Source: Methylovulum sp. (GTDB lineage: Bacteria; Pseudomonadota; Gammaproteobacteria; Methylococcales; Methylomonadaceae). From it: 9,288 nt of DNA. The notes beneath the pieces were generated by a model. That model was given only the letters and a program-made list of their open reading frames with translations, did not search any database and was not told the DNA's origin. Below are positions 1-5,310 of the stretch, in pieces. Numbering within the stretch: the first letter of the stretch is position 1; each line of letters opens with the position of its first letter. The stretch is from the NCBI GenBank assembly GCA_016919605.1, contig JACXTQ010000070.1:1-9288 (forward strand), read 5' to 3'. Position numbers and translations under genes: made by a program.

Positions 1-73
1 CCATACCTAAAACCAGACCTACTGCGATAGCAGTCATACCTTGCACATCAGCAATCAATCTTGCAATTTCCAT
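1..73 (-). CDS. atpE: ATP synthase Fo subunit c, N-terminal part (cut by window edge)
   Basis: Only the first 24 codons are inside the window. They read MEIARLIADVQGMTAIAV and continue with GLVLGM. This is the start of the first transmembrane helix of a proteobacterial proteolipid c subunit, which forms the rotating proton-carrying ring of ATP synthase in the inner membrane. The proton-binding acidic residue lies in the second helix and is not visible. The start is an ATG at 71-73 preceded by a strong ribosome binding site (GGAGG, about 5 bases upstream). The gene follows atpB by 44 bases in the same direction, the normal order in gammaproteobacterial atp operons. The short peptide limits certainty, but position and sequence agree. 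Confidence 0.88.
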   Translation of the reverse strand, partial: MEIARLIADVQGMTAIAVGLVLGM

Positions 74-117
74 GAAACCTCCAAAACGTATATCAAGTTA
101 TAAAAAAGTGTAAAAAA

Positions 118-894
118 CTAATGGTCTTCGTGCGCCATACTCAAGTAAACAATCGTCAGCACCATAAAAATGAACGCTTGCAGAGTAATGATCAAAATAT
201 GAAAAATCGCCCAAGGGAAACTCAACACGGGCTGGATATACCAAGGCAACAACGCGATCAGGATGAAGATCAACTCACCCGCATATAAGTTACCGAATAA
301 CCGCAAAGCTAAGGAGATAGGTTTTGCAAGCTCTTCGACCAACTTCAACAGCAAGTTGAACGGCATTAGCCAAGGGCCAAACGGTTGCAAGGTCAATTCT
401 TTGGTAAAGCCCCATACGCCTTTGATCTTAATACTGTAAAAAATAATCAGGAAGAACACGGAGATGGACATCGCAAAAGTGGCGTTCAAATCGGTGCTAG
501 GCACTACCCGTAAATAGTCGATACCCATTAAAGAGCCAATTAAAGGCAGGATGTCAACGGGGAACAAATCCATAAAATTCCACAGGAATACCCAGCAAAA
601 AATGGTCAGCGCCAACGGCGCAATCAGCTTGCTATGGCCGTGGAAACTGTCTTTTACTTGCGTATCGACAAATTCAATCAGCATTTCTGCGAAACTTTGC
701 ACCAAGCCCGGAACTCCAGCGGTGGCCTTATCGGCTGCGGTCTTAAAAAACCAGACAAATAAGCCGCCCAAAACCACTGAGAAAAACAACGTGTCAAGAT
801 GTAATGACCAAAAACCTTCGCCAACCCGCAGCGCGGTCAAATGGTGAATGATATATCCGGTTGCACCTTCGGCAGCATGAGCTTCGGTAGCCAT
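118..894 (-). CDS. atpB: ATP synthase Fo subunit a
   Basis: A 258-residue polytopic membrane protein, the stator half-channel that passes protons to the c-ring. The diagnostic C-terminal half is very well conserved: the helix with LRLFGN places the essential arginine at about residue 198 and the nearby glutamate of YAGELIF at about 207. The last helix, from about 230, carries IFHILIITLQAF, with the histidine at about 232. An earlier hallmark is WNFMDLFPVD at about 105-114. Length is near the usual 250-290 residues. The ATG at 892-894 has a good Shine-Dalgarno sequence (GAGAGGA, about 5 bases upstream). It sits 25 bases downstream of atpI and 44 bases upstream of atpE, so co-transcription from the promoter before atpI is expected. 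No anomaly seen. Confidence 0.98.
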   Translation of the reverse strand: MATEAHAAEGATGYIIHHLTALRVGEGFWSLHLDTLFFSVVLGGLFVWFFKTAADKATAGVPGLVQSFAEMLIEFVDTQVKDSFHGHSKLIAPLALTIFCWVFLWNFMDLFPVDILPLIGSLMGIDYLRVVPSTDLNATFAMSISVFFLIIFYSIKIKGVWGFTKELTLQPFGPWLMPFNLLLKLVEELAKPISLALRLFGNLYAGELIFILIALLPWYIQPVLSFPWAIFHILIITLQAFIFMVLTIVYLSMAHEDH

Positions 895-919
895 TGTTCC
901 TCTCTCTAAATAGTCAATG

Positions 920-1279
920 TCAACGCATCAATAGCGCGAACCAAAAAACAGATATTGCCATCATATAGGTGGCCAATAGTGGAAATATATTTACGTTGGG
1001 AATCTTAAAATCCACGACAAACAGGGCGATGGTCAGCACCCACTTGCCGACTTCGCCTATATAAAAGGTATTGACGGCCTTTCTTGCGGTCTTGCCCGCA
1101 GCACTGCGTATTTTCCACCCGAAATATGCATTAGGGATAAAAGCCGTCAGCCCACCTAGCACCGAAGAAAATGCCTGTTGCCACCCTTGTACAACAGCAA
1201 AGCCTAACACGGCTAGCGTTATTATCAATAATTGATAAACAAGAATTTTGCTGACAGTGGATAATTTTTTAATTGCCAC
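920..1279 (-). CDS. atpI: ATP synthase subunit I (AtpI), Fo assembly factor
   Basis: A 119-residue small membrane protein at the head of the atp operon. Family knowledge: AtpI is not part of the finished enzyme and helps assemble the c-ring. The sequence shows hydrophobic segments at roughly 11-31, 36-55, 79-91 and 98-118. It also has the family motif GGLTAFIPNAYFGWK at about 42-56 and a conserved FYIGEVGKW stretch at about 72-80. The start is a GTG at 1277-1279, chosen because a GGAG ribosome binding site lies 7 bases upstream. An upstream ATG at about 1293 is in another frame. Length is close to the usual ~125 residues. atpB follows after 25 bases. The divergent neighbour is a DUF2797 gene rather than the parB often found upstream of atpI. 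Confidence 0.93.
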   Translation of the reverse strand: MAIKKLSTVSKILVYQLLIITLAVLGFAVVQGWQQAFSSVLGGLTAFIPNAYFGWKIRSAAGKTARKAVNTFYIGEVGKWVLTIALFVVDFKIPNVNIFPLLATYMMAISVFWFALLMR

Positions 1280-1308
1280 TGCCTAACTCCGAACATAAAA
1301 GCTGTTGG

Positions 1309-1337
1309 ATTATAACGAGCTGTTTTGATTTAATCAA
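1309..1337 (-). promoter_or_regulatory. Sigma70-type promoter of the atp operon
   Basis: Read on the minus strand there is TTGATT (1332-1337), a 17-base spacer, then a perfect TATAAT (1309-1314). Transcription would start near 1302, giving a leader of only about 20 bases before the GTG of atpI. The -35 half is also one arm of a 13-base palindrome (1325-1337; TTGATT, one base, AATCAA), which could serve a regulator. The fit to consensus is strong and the position is right; there is no experimental support. Confidence 0.8.
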
Positions 1338-1433
1338 GGTCGATATATGCTCAATAATTCCATAGAACCCCATTACGATCCTGTTAAAGTTTTTTAAACG
1401 ATTGATTTTAAATGACGCGAAGCCTTTTTATAC

Positions 1434-1452
1434 GATAATGAATATCATTATA
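1434..1452 (+). promoter_or_regulatory. Fur-box-like operator overlapping a plus-strand -10 element
   Basis: The 19 bases GATAATGAATATCATTATA match the classic Fur consensus GATAATGATAATCATTATC at 16 positions. Its core is a perfect 7-base dyad, ATAATGA and TCATTAT, separated by ATA. It can also be read as two overlapping 7-1-7 half-sites offset by 6 bases, the usual Fur arrangement. A TATAAT at 1449-1454 on the plus strand overlaps the right arm, so Fur bound there would block a promoter pointing at the DUF2797 gene. No good -35 element was found for that -10. The box lies about 100 bases upstream of the divergent atp promoter, so an effect there is also possible. Confidence 0.65.
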
Positions 1453-1574
1453 ATTTAGATGGTTTTATATGCAAAAACAGCAAATAAGCCGCAATAACAT
1501 AGACATCGGCTTTTATTATCGCCAATCTATGCCATTATATTGGCTTTAATTGGCTTATCTAGGACTACGACACC

Positions 1575-2390
1575 ATGCAGGGGCAACTCAAAAAAATGTG
1601 CGGGCACTTGGGCTCACCTATCCTGTACGACTTACCACTAAATAATGAAAAAATAGCCTTAAACCCGTTCATCGGCAACCCCATAAAACTAGTCAACACC
1701 GGCAATATCCGCTGTATACACTGCGCCAAACCGATTAAAAAGACCTATAACCAAGGTTACTGCTACCCTTGCTTTATCTCATTGGCCGAATGCGATCTGT
1801 GCATTGTCAAGCCCCACACCTGCCATTACGCCGTCGGGACTTGCCGGGAACCGAGTTGGGGCGAAGCATTTTGTTTCCAACCGCATATCGTTTATCTTGC
1901 CAATTCCAGCGGTATTAAAGTGGGCATTACCCGCGCCAGCCAAATCCCGACCCGATGGATAGACCAAGGCGCAACCCAAGCACTGGCTATTTTCAAAACC
2001 CGATCGCGTTATATTGCCGGCCTGGTTGAAGTCGCCCTCGCCCAACACATCAGCGATAAAACCAATTGGCAACAAATGCTGAAGAAAATTGCCGATCCCA
2101 TTGACTTGCCCAGCCACCGCGACCAACTCATCACCGTTTGCGCCGATGAACTCACTGCCATAACCCAGCGCTTTGGCGAAACCGCCATTGAGGCATTAAG
2201 TATGGCCGAAACCGTTGACCTGCATTTTCCCGTTAGCCACTATCCCCATAAAATAAAATCCCTCTGCCTCATTAAGACACCGGACATATCCGGCACCTTA
2301 CTAGGCATTAAGGGACAATATTTATTATTGGACAGCGGTGTGCTGAATATCCGCAAATATGCCGGATACGAGATCATTTTTTCGGCATAA
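1575..2390 (+). CDS. DUF2797 family protein, cysteine-rich, function unknown
   Basis: A 271-residue protein that I recognise as DUF2797: N-terminal MQGQLKKMCGHLGSPI, LNPFIGNPIKL, and C-terminal GTLLGIKGQYLLLDSGVLNIRKY. Residues 47-100 are rich in cysteine, with CxxC pairs at 47/50, 63/66 and 73/76 and single cysteines at 83, 90 and 100, suggesting zinc or iron-sulfur binding. Residues 104-152 (HIVYLANSSGIKVGIT, then R127 and E152) resemble the Y, K/Y-x-G, R, E pattern of GIY-YIG-like domains; this is inference. No signal peptide or membrane segment is seen, so it should be cytosolic. The ATG at 1575 has a weak AGGA upstream at 1561-1564. The gene stands alone, divergent from atp and convergent with cysN, behind a Fur-box-like operator. 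The biochemical role is unknown. Confidence 0.85.
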   Translation: MQGQLKKMCGHLGSPILYDLPLNNEKIALNPFIGNPIKLVNTGNIRCIHCAKPIKKTYNQGYCYPCFISLAECDLCIVKPHTCHYAVGTCREPSWGEAFCFQPHIVYLANSSGIKVGITRASQIPTRWIDQGATQALAIFKTRSRYIAGLVEVALAQHISDKTNWQQMLKKIADPIDLPSHRDQLITVCADELTAITQRFGETAIEALSMAETVDLHFPVSHYPHKIKSLCLIKTPDISGTLLGIKGQYLLLDSGVLNIRKYAGYEIIFSA

Positions 2391-2397
2391 GCCACCC

Positions 2398-2432
2398 CTA
2401 AGGGGCGAGCCAAGAAGATGCCGGCCCCTTAG
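2398..2432. terminator. Hairpin between convergent DUF2797 gene and cysN, possible shared terminator
   Basis: A perfect 9-base inverted repeat, CTAAGGGGC (2398-2406) and GCCCCTTAG (2424-2432), with a 17-base loop, lies between the stop of the DUF2797 gene and the stop of cysN. Its place between converging genes fits a bidirectional terminator. Neither strand has a run of T after the stem, so it is not a canonical intrinsic terminator and may act only as a 3'-end stabilising stem. Confidence 0.45.
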
Positions 2433-2443
2433 AGGACAACCGA

Positions 2444-4072
2444 TTAATGGACGATATTTTGCTCTTTAAGGGCACTATGGATGTCATCAAGCGACAGCGT
2501 ATCCGTATCAAAAGCACTGTCGGCAAGCTCAGTTGGGCAATCGGTGCAAATCGCCAACAATCCGGCATTTTTGATGGCCTGTATCAAATCAGCGGTCGCG
2601 TGCGCTTCCAACACTGTGGTTGCATGACCGTTATCAAACAACTTCCTTTCCAACTGATAAGCCACCGTTCCGCTATTGATGCCCGTCAACATGATTGCCG
2701 CCGGCGTTTGGCTAAACCGTGCCGCACGTTCCTCGGCACTGACGGATTGCAGGCCTTCATCATCGGAGGTGCCGATAATCATTCCCGCCCCTACCGTACT
2801 ATTGCTTAGGCGGTCGATAATAATAAACGAACCGGTGCCACGGCTGGTTTGGTAAGGGTCAAACACCACCGGGGCGGTGACGGACACAGTGCAGCAACCA
2901 ATTTCATTAAGTTTTAGCTCATTGGCATCATGATGTTCCAAGGTATTGACATCAATACGGTGATGGATCATGGATACCGAACCAAAGACGCTGCGGGTCG
3001 CCAGTTTGACCATATATTGACGGCCTGGGGCAAGGGCTTTTTCGGTCATCCAAACGATATGTGCCTTGAACTTGTCGGCAATCACCGCCGCCACCTGCTC
3101 TTTGCCGACAATCATGTCGCCACGGCTGATGTCAATCTCATCTTCCAAAGTGAACGTGACGGACATCGGTGCAAAAGCTTGTTCAAGTTCGCCGTCATAA
3201 GTGACGATGGCTTTAATCTTGCTGCTCTTGCCGGAGGGCAAAGCCGTGATCAAATCACCTTTGTTGAACACACCCGCCGCAACCGTGCCACAAAAGCCAC
3301 GGAAATCCAAGTTGGGACGGTTAACGTACTGCACAGGGAAACGCGCATTGTCAAAATTACGGTCATGGGCGATAACAACCGTATTCAAGGCCTCCATCAT
3401 CGGCACGCCTTTGAACCAAGGCATATTTTCACTAGGGTTGACGACATTGTCGCCATCTAAAGCTGACATCGGGATGAATTGGACATCCTGCAACGCCAAA
3501 GTTTCGATGAATTTCAGGTAATCTTGTTGGATTTGCAGGAATTTTTCTTCGCTGTATTCGACCAAATCCATTTTGTTGATGGCGACGATAACATGCTTGA
3601 TACCCAATAATGAGGCGATGAAGCTATGGCGTTTGGTTTGGGTTTGCACACCGTAACGGGCATCAATCAAGATAATCGCCAAGTCGCAGGTGGACGCGCC
3701 AGTCGCCATATTGCGCGTGTATTGCTCATGCCCGGGAGTATCGGCAATGATGAATTTGCGCGTAGACGTGGAAAAATAACGGTAGGCGACATCAATGGTG
3801 ATGCCTTGCTCACGTTCGGCCTGCAAGCCATCGACCAGCAACGCCAAGTCAATTTTGCCCGCCCCCGTGGTGCCGGATTTGACGCTGTCGGCTTGCACCG
3901 CCGCCAATTGGTCTTCATAGATCATTTTAGAATCGTGCAGCAAACGGCCTATCAGGGTGCTTTTGCCGTCATCGACATTGCCGCAGGTTAGAAAGCGCAA
4001 CAATTCTTTGCGTTCGTGTTGTGCCAAATAGGCGTTAATATCAGTGCTGATCAGATCGGATTGATGGGACAT
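2444..4072 (-). CDS. cysN: Sulfate adenylyltransferase subunit 1 (CysN) with a reduced APS-kinase-like tail
   Basis: This is the GTPase subunit of ATP sulfurylase, which with CysD makes APS from sulfate and ATP. The 542 residues carry the translation-factor-type G motifs: P-loop GNVDDGKST (31-39), DTPGH (111-115), NKMD (166-169) and SAL (203-205). EF-Tu-like beta domains follow to about 440. Plain CysN is about 470-480 residues; the extra ~95 start with ERAARFSQTPAAIMLTG, as in CysN-CysC fusions. The kinase part is shrunken: the GxxxxGKS loop is replaced by GINSGTVAY (464-472), and only the LERKLFD, AGLLAIC and FDTDTLS landmarks survive. APS kinase activity is therefore not expected. No clear Shine-Dalgarno precedes the ATG; a 14-base-period tandem repeat lies there. 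Upstream are a secreted-protein gene and a truncated cysN copy. Confidence 0.96.
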   Translation of the reverse strand: MSHQSDLISTDINAYLAQHERKELLRFLTCGNVDDGKSTLIGRLLHDSKMIYEDQLAAVQADSVKSGTTGAGKIDLALLVDGLQAEREQGITIDVAYRYFSTSTRKFIIADTPGHEQYTRNMATGASTCDLAIILIDARYGVQTQTKRHSFIASLLGIKHVIVAINKMDLVEYSEEKFLQIQQDYLKFIETLALQDVQFIPMSALDGDNVVNPSENMPWFKGVPMMEALNTVVIAHDRNFDNARFPVQYVNRPNLDFRGFCGTVAAGVFNKGDLITALPSGKSSKIKAIVTYDGELEQAFAPMSVTFTLEDEIDISRGDMIVGKEQVAAVIADKFKAHIVWMTEKALAPGRQYMVKLATRSVFGSVSMIHHRIDVNTLEHHDANELKLNEIGCCTVSVTAPVVFDPYQTSRGTGSFIIIDRLSNSTVGAGMIIGTSDDEGLQSVSAEERAARFSQTPAAIMLTGINSGTVAYQLERKLFDNGHATTVLEAHATADLIQAIKNAGLLAICTDCPTELADSAFDTDTLSLDDIHSALKEQNIVH

Positions 4073-4081
4073 GGTATTAGA

Positions 4082-4107
4082 TTCAAGGTAAAAGGTTCAA
4101 GGTAAAA
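4082..4107. repeat. Two-unit tandem repeat TTCAAGGTAAAA, period 14, before cysN
   Basis: TTCAAGGTAAAA occurs at 4082-4093 and again at 4096-4107, separated by GG, just upstream of the cysN ATG on the minus strand. It occupies the place where a ribosome binding site would be expected and none is visible. The same doubled unit precedes the truncated cysN copy at 4714-4739, so it predates the larger duplication. Confidence 0.8.
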
Positions 4108-4118
4108 ATAAAGCTGCT

Positions 4119-4544
4119 TTATCGGCACCACTGGCTTTCACAGGGAATGCCGTCATTATCGCCATCCATTTCAGTGTTTGGACAATACCTGATAAAAAAG
4201 TTAGCCTCATCACAAGAGGTCATTTGCGGACAGCGGGTGCGGCCATCACAGTGATAGTTTTGTGTGTGGGTACTGCTGCCTGGCAATTCTGAATTTAATG
4301 CGTGGTCATCGCCAAAGCCTTTAATAAAGTCTTTCATTTTTTCTATCATCGAAGAAAAAAAAGCCCTATCCAAAGATGCTTCCGGCTTGGATGGCACATT
4401 AACAAGCTGACGTTCCACCGGGCTGTCACAGACGATATTCGAATAGATGACACCGCCATGCCCATCAGCGCATTTATAAATGCCGCCATAACTGTTTACC
4501 GGCATAAAAATGATGCAGAGTAACAGCAATTTATTAAGAAACAT
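4119..4544 (-). CDS. Secreted DUF4124-type protein with C-terminal Excalibur calcium-binding motif
   Basis: A 141-residue protein starting MFLNKLLLLC, a short signal peptide probably cleaved near SYG at 18-20 (signal peptidase I type; Cys10 is not in a lipobox). Residues 21-45 (GIYKCADGHGGVIYS) match the DUF4124 pattern. After a helical linker, residues 97-141 hold cysteines at 99, 105, 111, 121, 135 and 140 and the sequence MDGDNDGIPCE (126-136). That is the DxDxDGxxCE signature of the Excalibur calcium-binding domain. It should act in the periplasm or outside the cell. It lies between cysD and cysN, 46 bases before cysN, with no obvious ribosome binding site. It is paralogous to the gene at 4751-5269 and is the copy with an intact calcium loop. 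Its function and any link to sulfur metabolism are unknown. Confidence 0.85.
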   Translation of the reverse strand: MFLNKLLLLCIIFMPVNSYGGIYKCADGHGGVIYSNIVCDSPVERQLVNVPSKPEASLDRAFFSSMIEKMKDFIKGFGDDHALNSELPGSSTHTQNYHCDGRTRCPQMTSCDEANFFIRYCPNTEMDGDNDGIPCESQWCR

Positions 4545-4586
4545 CTAAGAAGACTTCGACGCTAACCTATTTCTAGGCAATGCCGG

Positions 4587-4706
4587 CTAACGGCCTATCA
4601 GCGCCGTTTTGCCATCATTAGCCAGAAAACGTAACGTTTCTTTACAGTCGTGTTGTGCCAAATAGGCGTTAATAGCAGTGCTGATCAGATCAGATTGATG
4701 GGACAT
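4587..4706 (-). pseudogene. Truncated duplicate of the cysN 5' end
   Basis: An ATG at 4704-4706 opens 39 codons reading MSHQSDLISTAINAYLAQH and on to LIGR, then TAG. Of the first 28 residues 24 equal those of CysN. The P-loop region has lost 12 bases: CysN has LTCGNVDDGKSTLIGR where this copy has LANDGKTALIGR. No GTPase could result. The frame ends where the duplicated cysN sequence meets the leader of the next secreted-protein gene, so the fragment is the residue of a tandem duplication rather than a decayed full gene. The same leader repeat precedes it as precedes cysN, so a 39-residue peptide could still be translated, but nothing suggests a function. Confidence 0.88.
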
Positions 4707-4713
4707 AATATGA

Positions 4714-4739
4714 TTCAAGGTAAAAGGTTCAAGGTAAAA
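4714..4739. repeat. Two-unit tandem repeat TTCAAGGTAAAA before the cysN fragment
   Basis: Units at 4714-4725 and 4728-4739, identical to those before cysN. Its perfect preservation contrasts with the divergence of the flanking coding sequences. Confidence 0.8.
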
Positions 4740-4750
4740 ACACAGCCGCT

Positions 4751-5269
4751 TTATCGGCATCCCTGGTTTGCACACAAGGCATGCTGAGCATTGCTTGCCA
4801 TCCATTCGGTATTTGAACAAAGACCCATTAATTGGCCAACTTCATTACAAGAGGCTGTTTGTAGGCAGTCCGCATCGCCGCCACATTGCAAGGCCTGTAA
4901 TGCCTGCAACACTTGCGTAAGTTGCGAAATATCCAAACCATTAGGGATGTCCAAACCGTTAGTGCTAAGACCGCTGGGTAATGTTGAAGGTAACGCTGAA
5001 GTTAATGCAGGGCTATTGCCCAAGCCCCTAAGTTTGGCCTGTAGTTTTTCCAGCAACGCTGAAACGGGCGACCCGGAAGGGCTATCCGTTTGCGGCGGCG
5101 CTGGCATAGGCCCCTGTACGGTCTTGACAAGTTTACGGTCGGCACGGGTGGCGCACTCGGTGTCGGAATAAACGACACCACCACGCCCATCGGCGCATTT
5201 ATAAATGCCCCCATAGCTGTTGACGGAAACCAGCAGGGTACACAGCAACAGTAACTTATTCAATGCCAT
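4751..5269 (-). CDS. Secreted DUF4124-type paralog with degraded Excalibur motif
   Basis: A 172-residue paralog of the protein at 4119-4544. The first 39 residues are identical at 28 positions: signal peptide MALNKLLLLC to about SYG20, then GIYKCADGRGGVVYSD. All nine cysteines of the paralog are present (10, 25, 39, 129, 135, 141, 151, 166, 171). The linker is longer and low in complexity: proline/serine-rich at 54-70, then NGLDIPNGLDIS (104-115) from an 18-base tandem repeat, then LQALQALQ. The calcium-loop acidic residues are gone: NTEWMASNAQHALC (153-166) stands where the paralog has NTEMDGDNDGIPC. The bases show a one-base deletion later compensated. The ATG at 5267-5269 has GGGAG about 10 bases upstream. 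It follows cysD by 41 bases. Probably exported; function unknown, perhaps decaying. Confidence 0.8.
   Translation of the reverse strand: MALNKLLLLCTLLVSVNSYGGIYKCADGRGGVVYSDTECATRADRKLVKTVQGPMPAPPQTDSPSGSPVSALLEKLQAKLRGLGNSPALTSALPSTLPSGLSTNGLDIPNGLDISQLTQVLQALQALQCGGDADCLQTASCNEVGQLMGLCSNTEWMASNAQHALCANQGCR
4925..4960. repeat. 18-base tandem repeat inside the secreted-protein linker
   Basis: Two 18-base units (4943-4960 and 4925-4942 on the minus strand) encode NGLDIP and NGLDIS. They differ mostly at third positions. The paralog at 4119-4544 lacks the segment, so it explains part of the length difference between the two proteins. Confidence 0.75.
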
Positions 5270-5310
5270 CTTAGAGGGACTCCCGCAGTTAATCTAAGGC
5301 AATAAACGCC

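Larger units (their letters stand above)
1280..1574. other. Divergent intergenic region between atpI and the DUF2797 gene
   Basis: This 295-base AT-rich spacer has no convincing gene. It holds the atp promoter (1309-1337), the Fur-like palindrome (1434-1452) and a TATAAT on the plus strand at 1449-1454. Nearer the DUF2797 start is a weak inverted repeat, GCCAAT (1521-1526) with ATTGGC (1539-1544), followed by a second ATTGGC at 1549-1554. The only small reading frame, 26 codons at 1469-1549, lacks a ribosome binding site and is not called. Confidence 0.8.
3943..4588. repeat. Tandem duplication in the cys operon, copy A (cysN-proximal)
   Basis: This segment spans the first ~43 codons of cysN, the 46-base spacer, the whole small secreted-protein gene (4119-4544) and its upstream leader. 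The same order is found in copy B next to it. Matching landmarks include AACGGCCTATCAG at 3943 and 4589, the doubled TTCAAGGTAAAA at 4082-4107 and 4714-4739, and CTTTATCGGCA at the 3' ends of the secreted-protein genes. Boundaries were set by eye and may be off by some bases. Confidence 0.85.

Noticed and set aside
1325..1337. A true FNR/Anr site in the atp promoter
   Set aside because: The half-sites are separated by 3 bases instead of the required 4; kept only as a low-interest palindrome.
1469..1549. A 26-codon ORF (MQKQQISRNNIDIG...) just downstream of the Fur-like box
   Set aside because: No ribosome binding site, no known relative, and of a length expected by chance in AT-rich spacer.
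1779..2126. A 115-codon minus-strand frame within the DUF2797 gene
   Set aside because: Antisense to a recognisable family protein; no features of its own.
2930..3460. Long open frames on the plus strand inside cysN (also 2447-2809 and 3626-3991)
   Set aside because: They are antisense to a clearly conserved coding sequence, have no family likeness and no ribosome binding sites of note; typical shadows of a GTPase gene.
4587..4820. A 77-codon reading of the cysN fragment starting upstream at 4820
   Set aside because: The first 38 codons are the out-of-frame 3' end of the secreted-protein gene; only the part from 4706 corresponds to cysN. It is useful only as a trace of the old frame (MDGKQCSAC).
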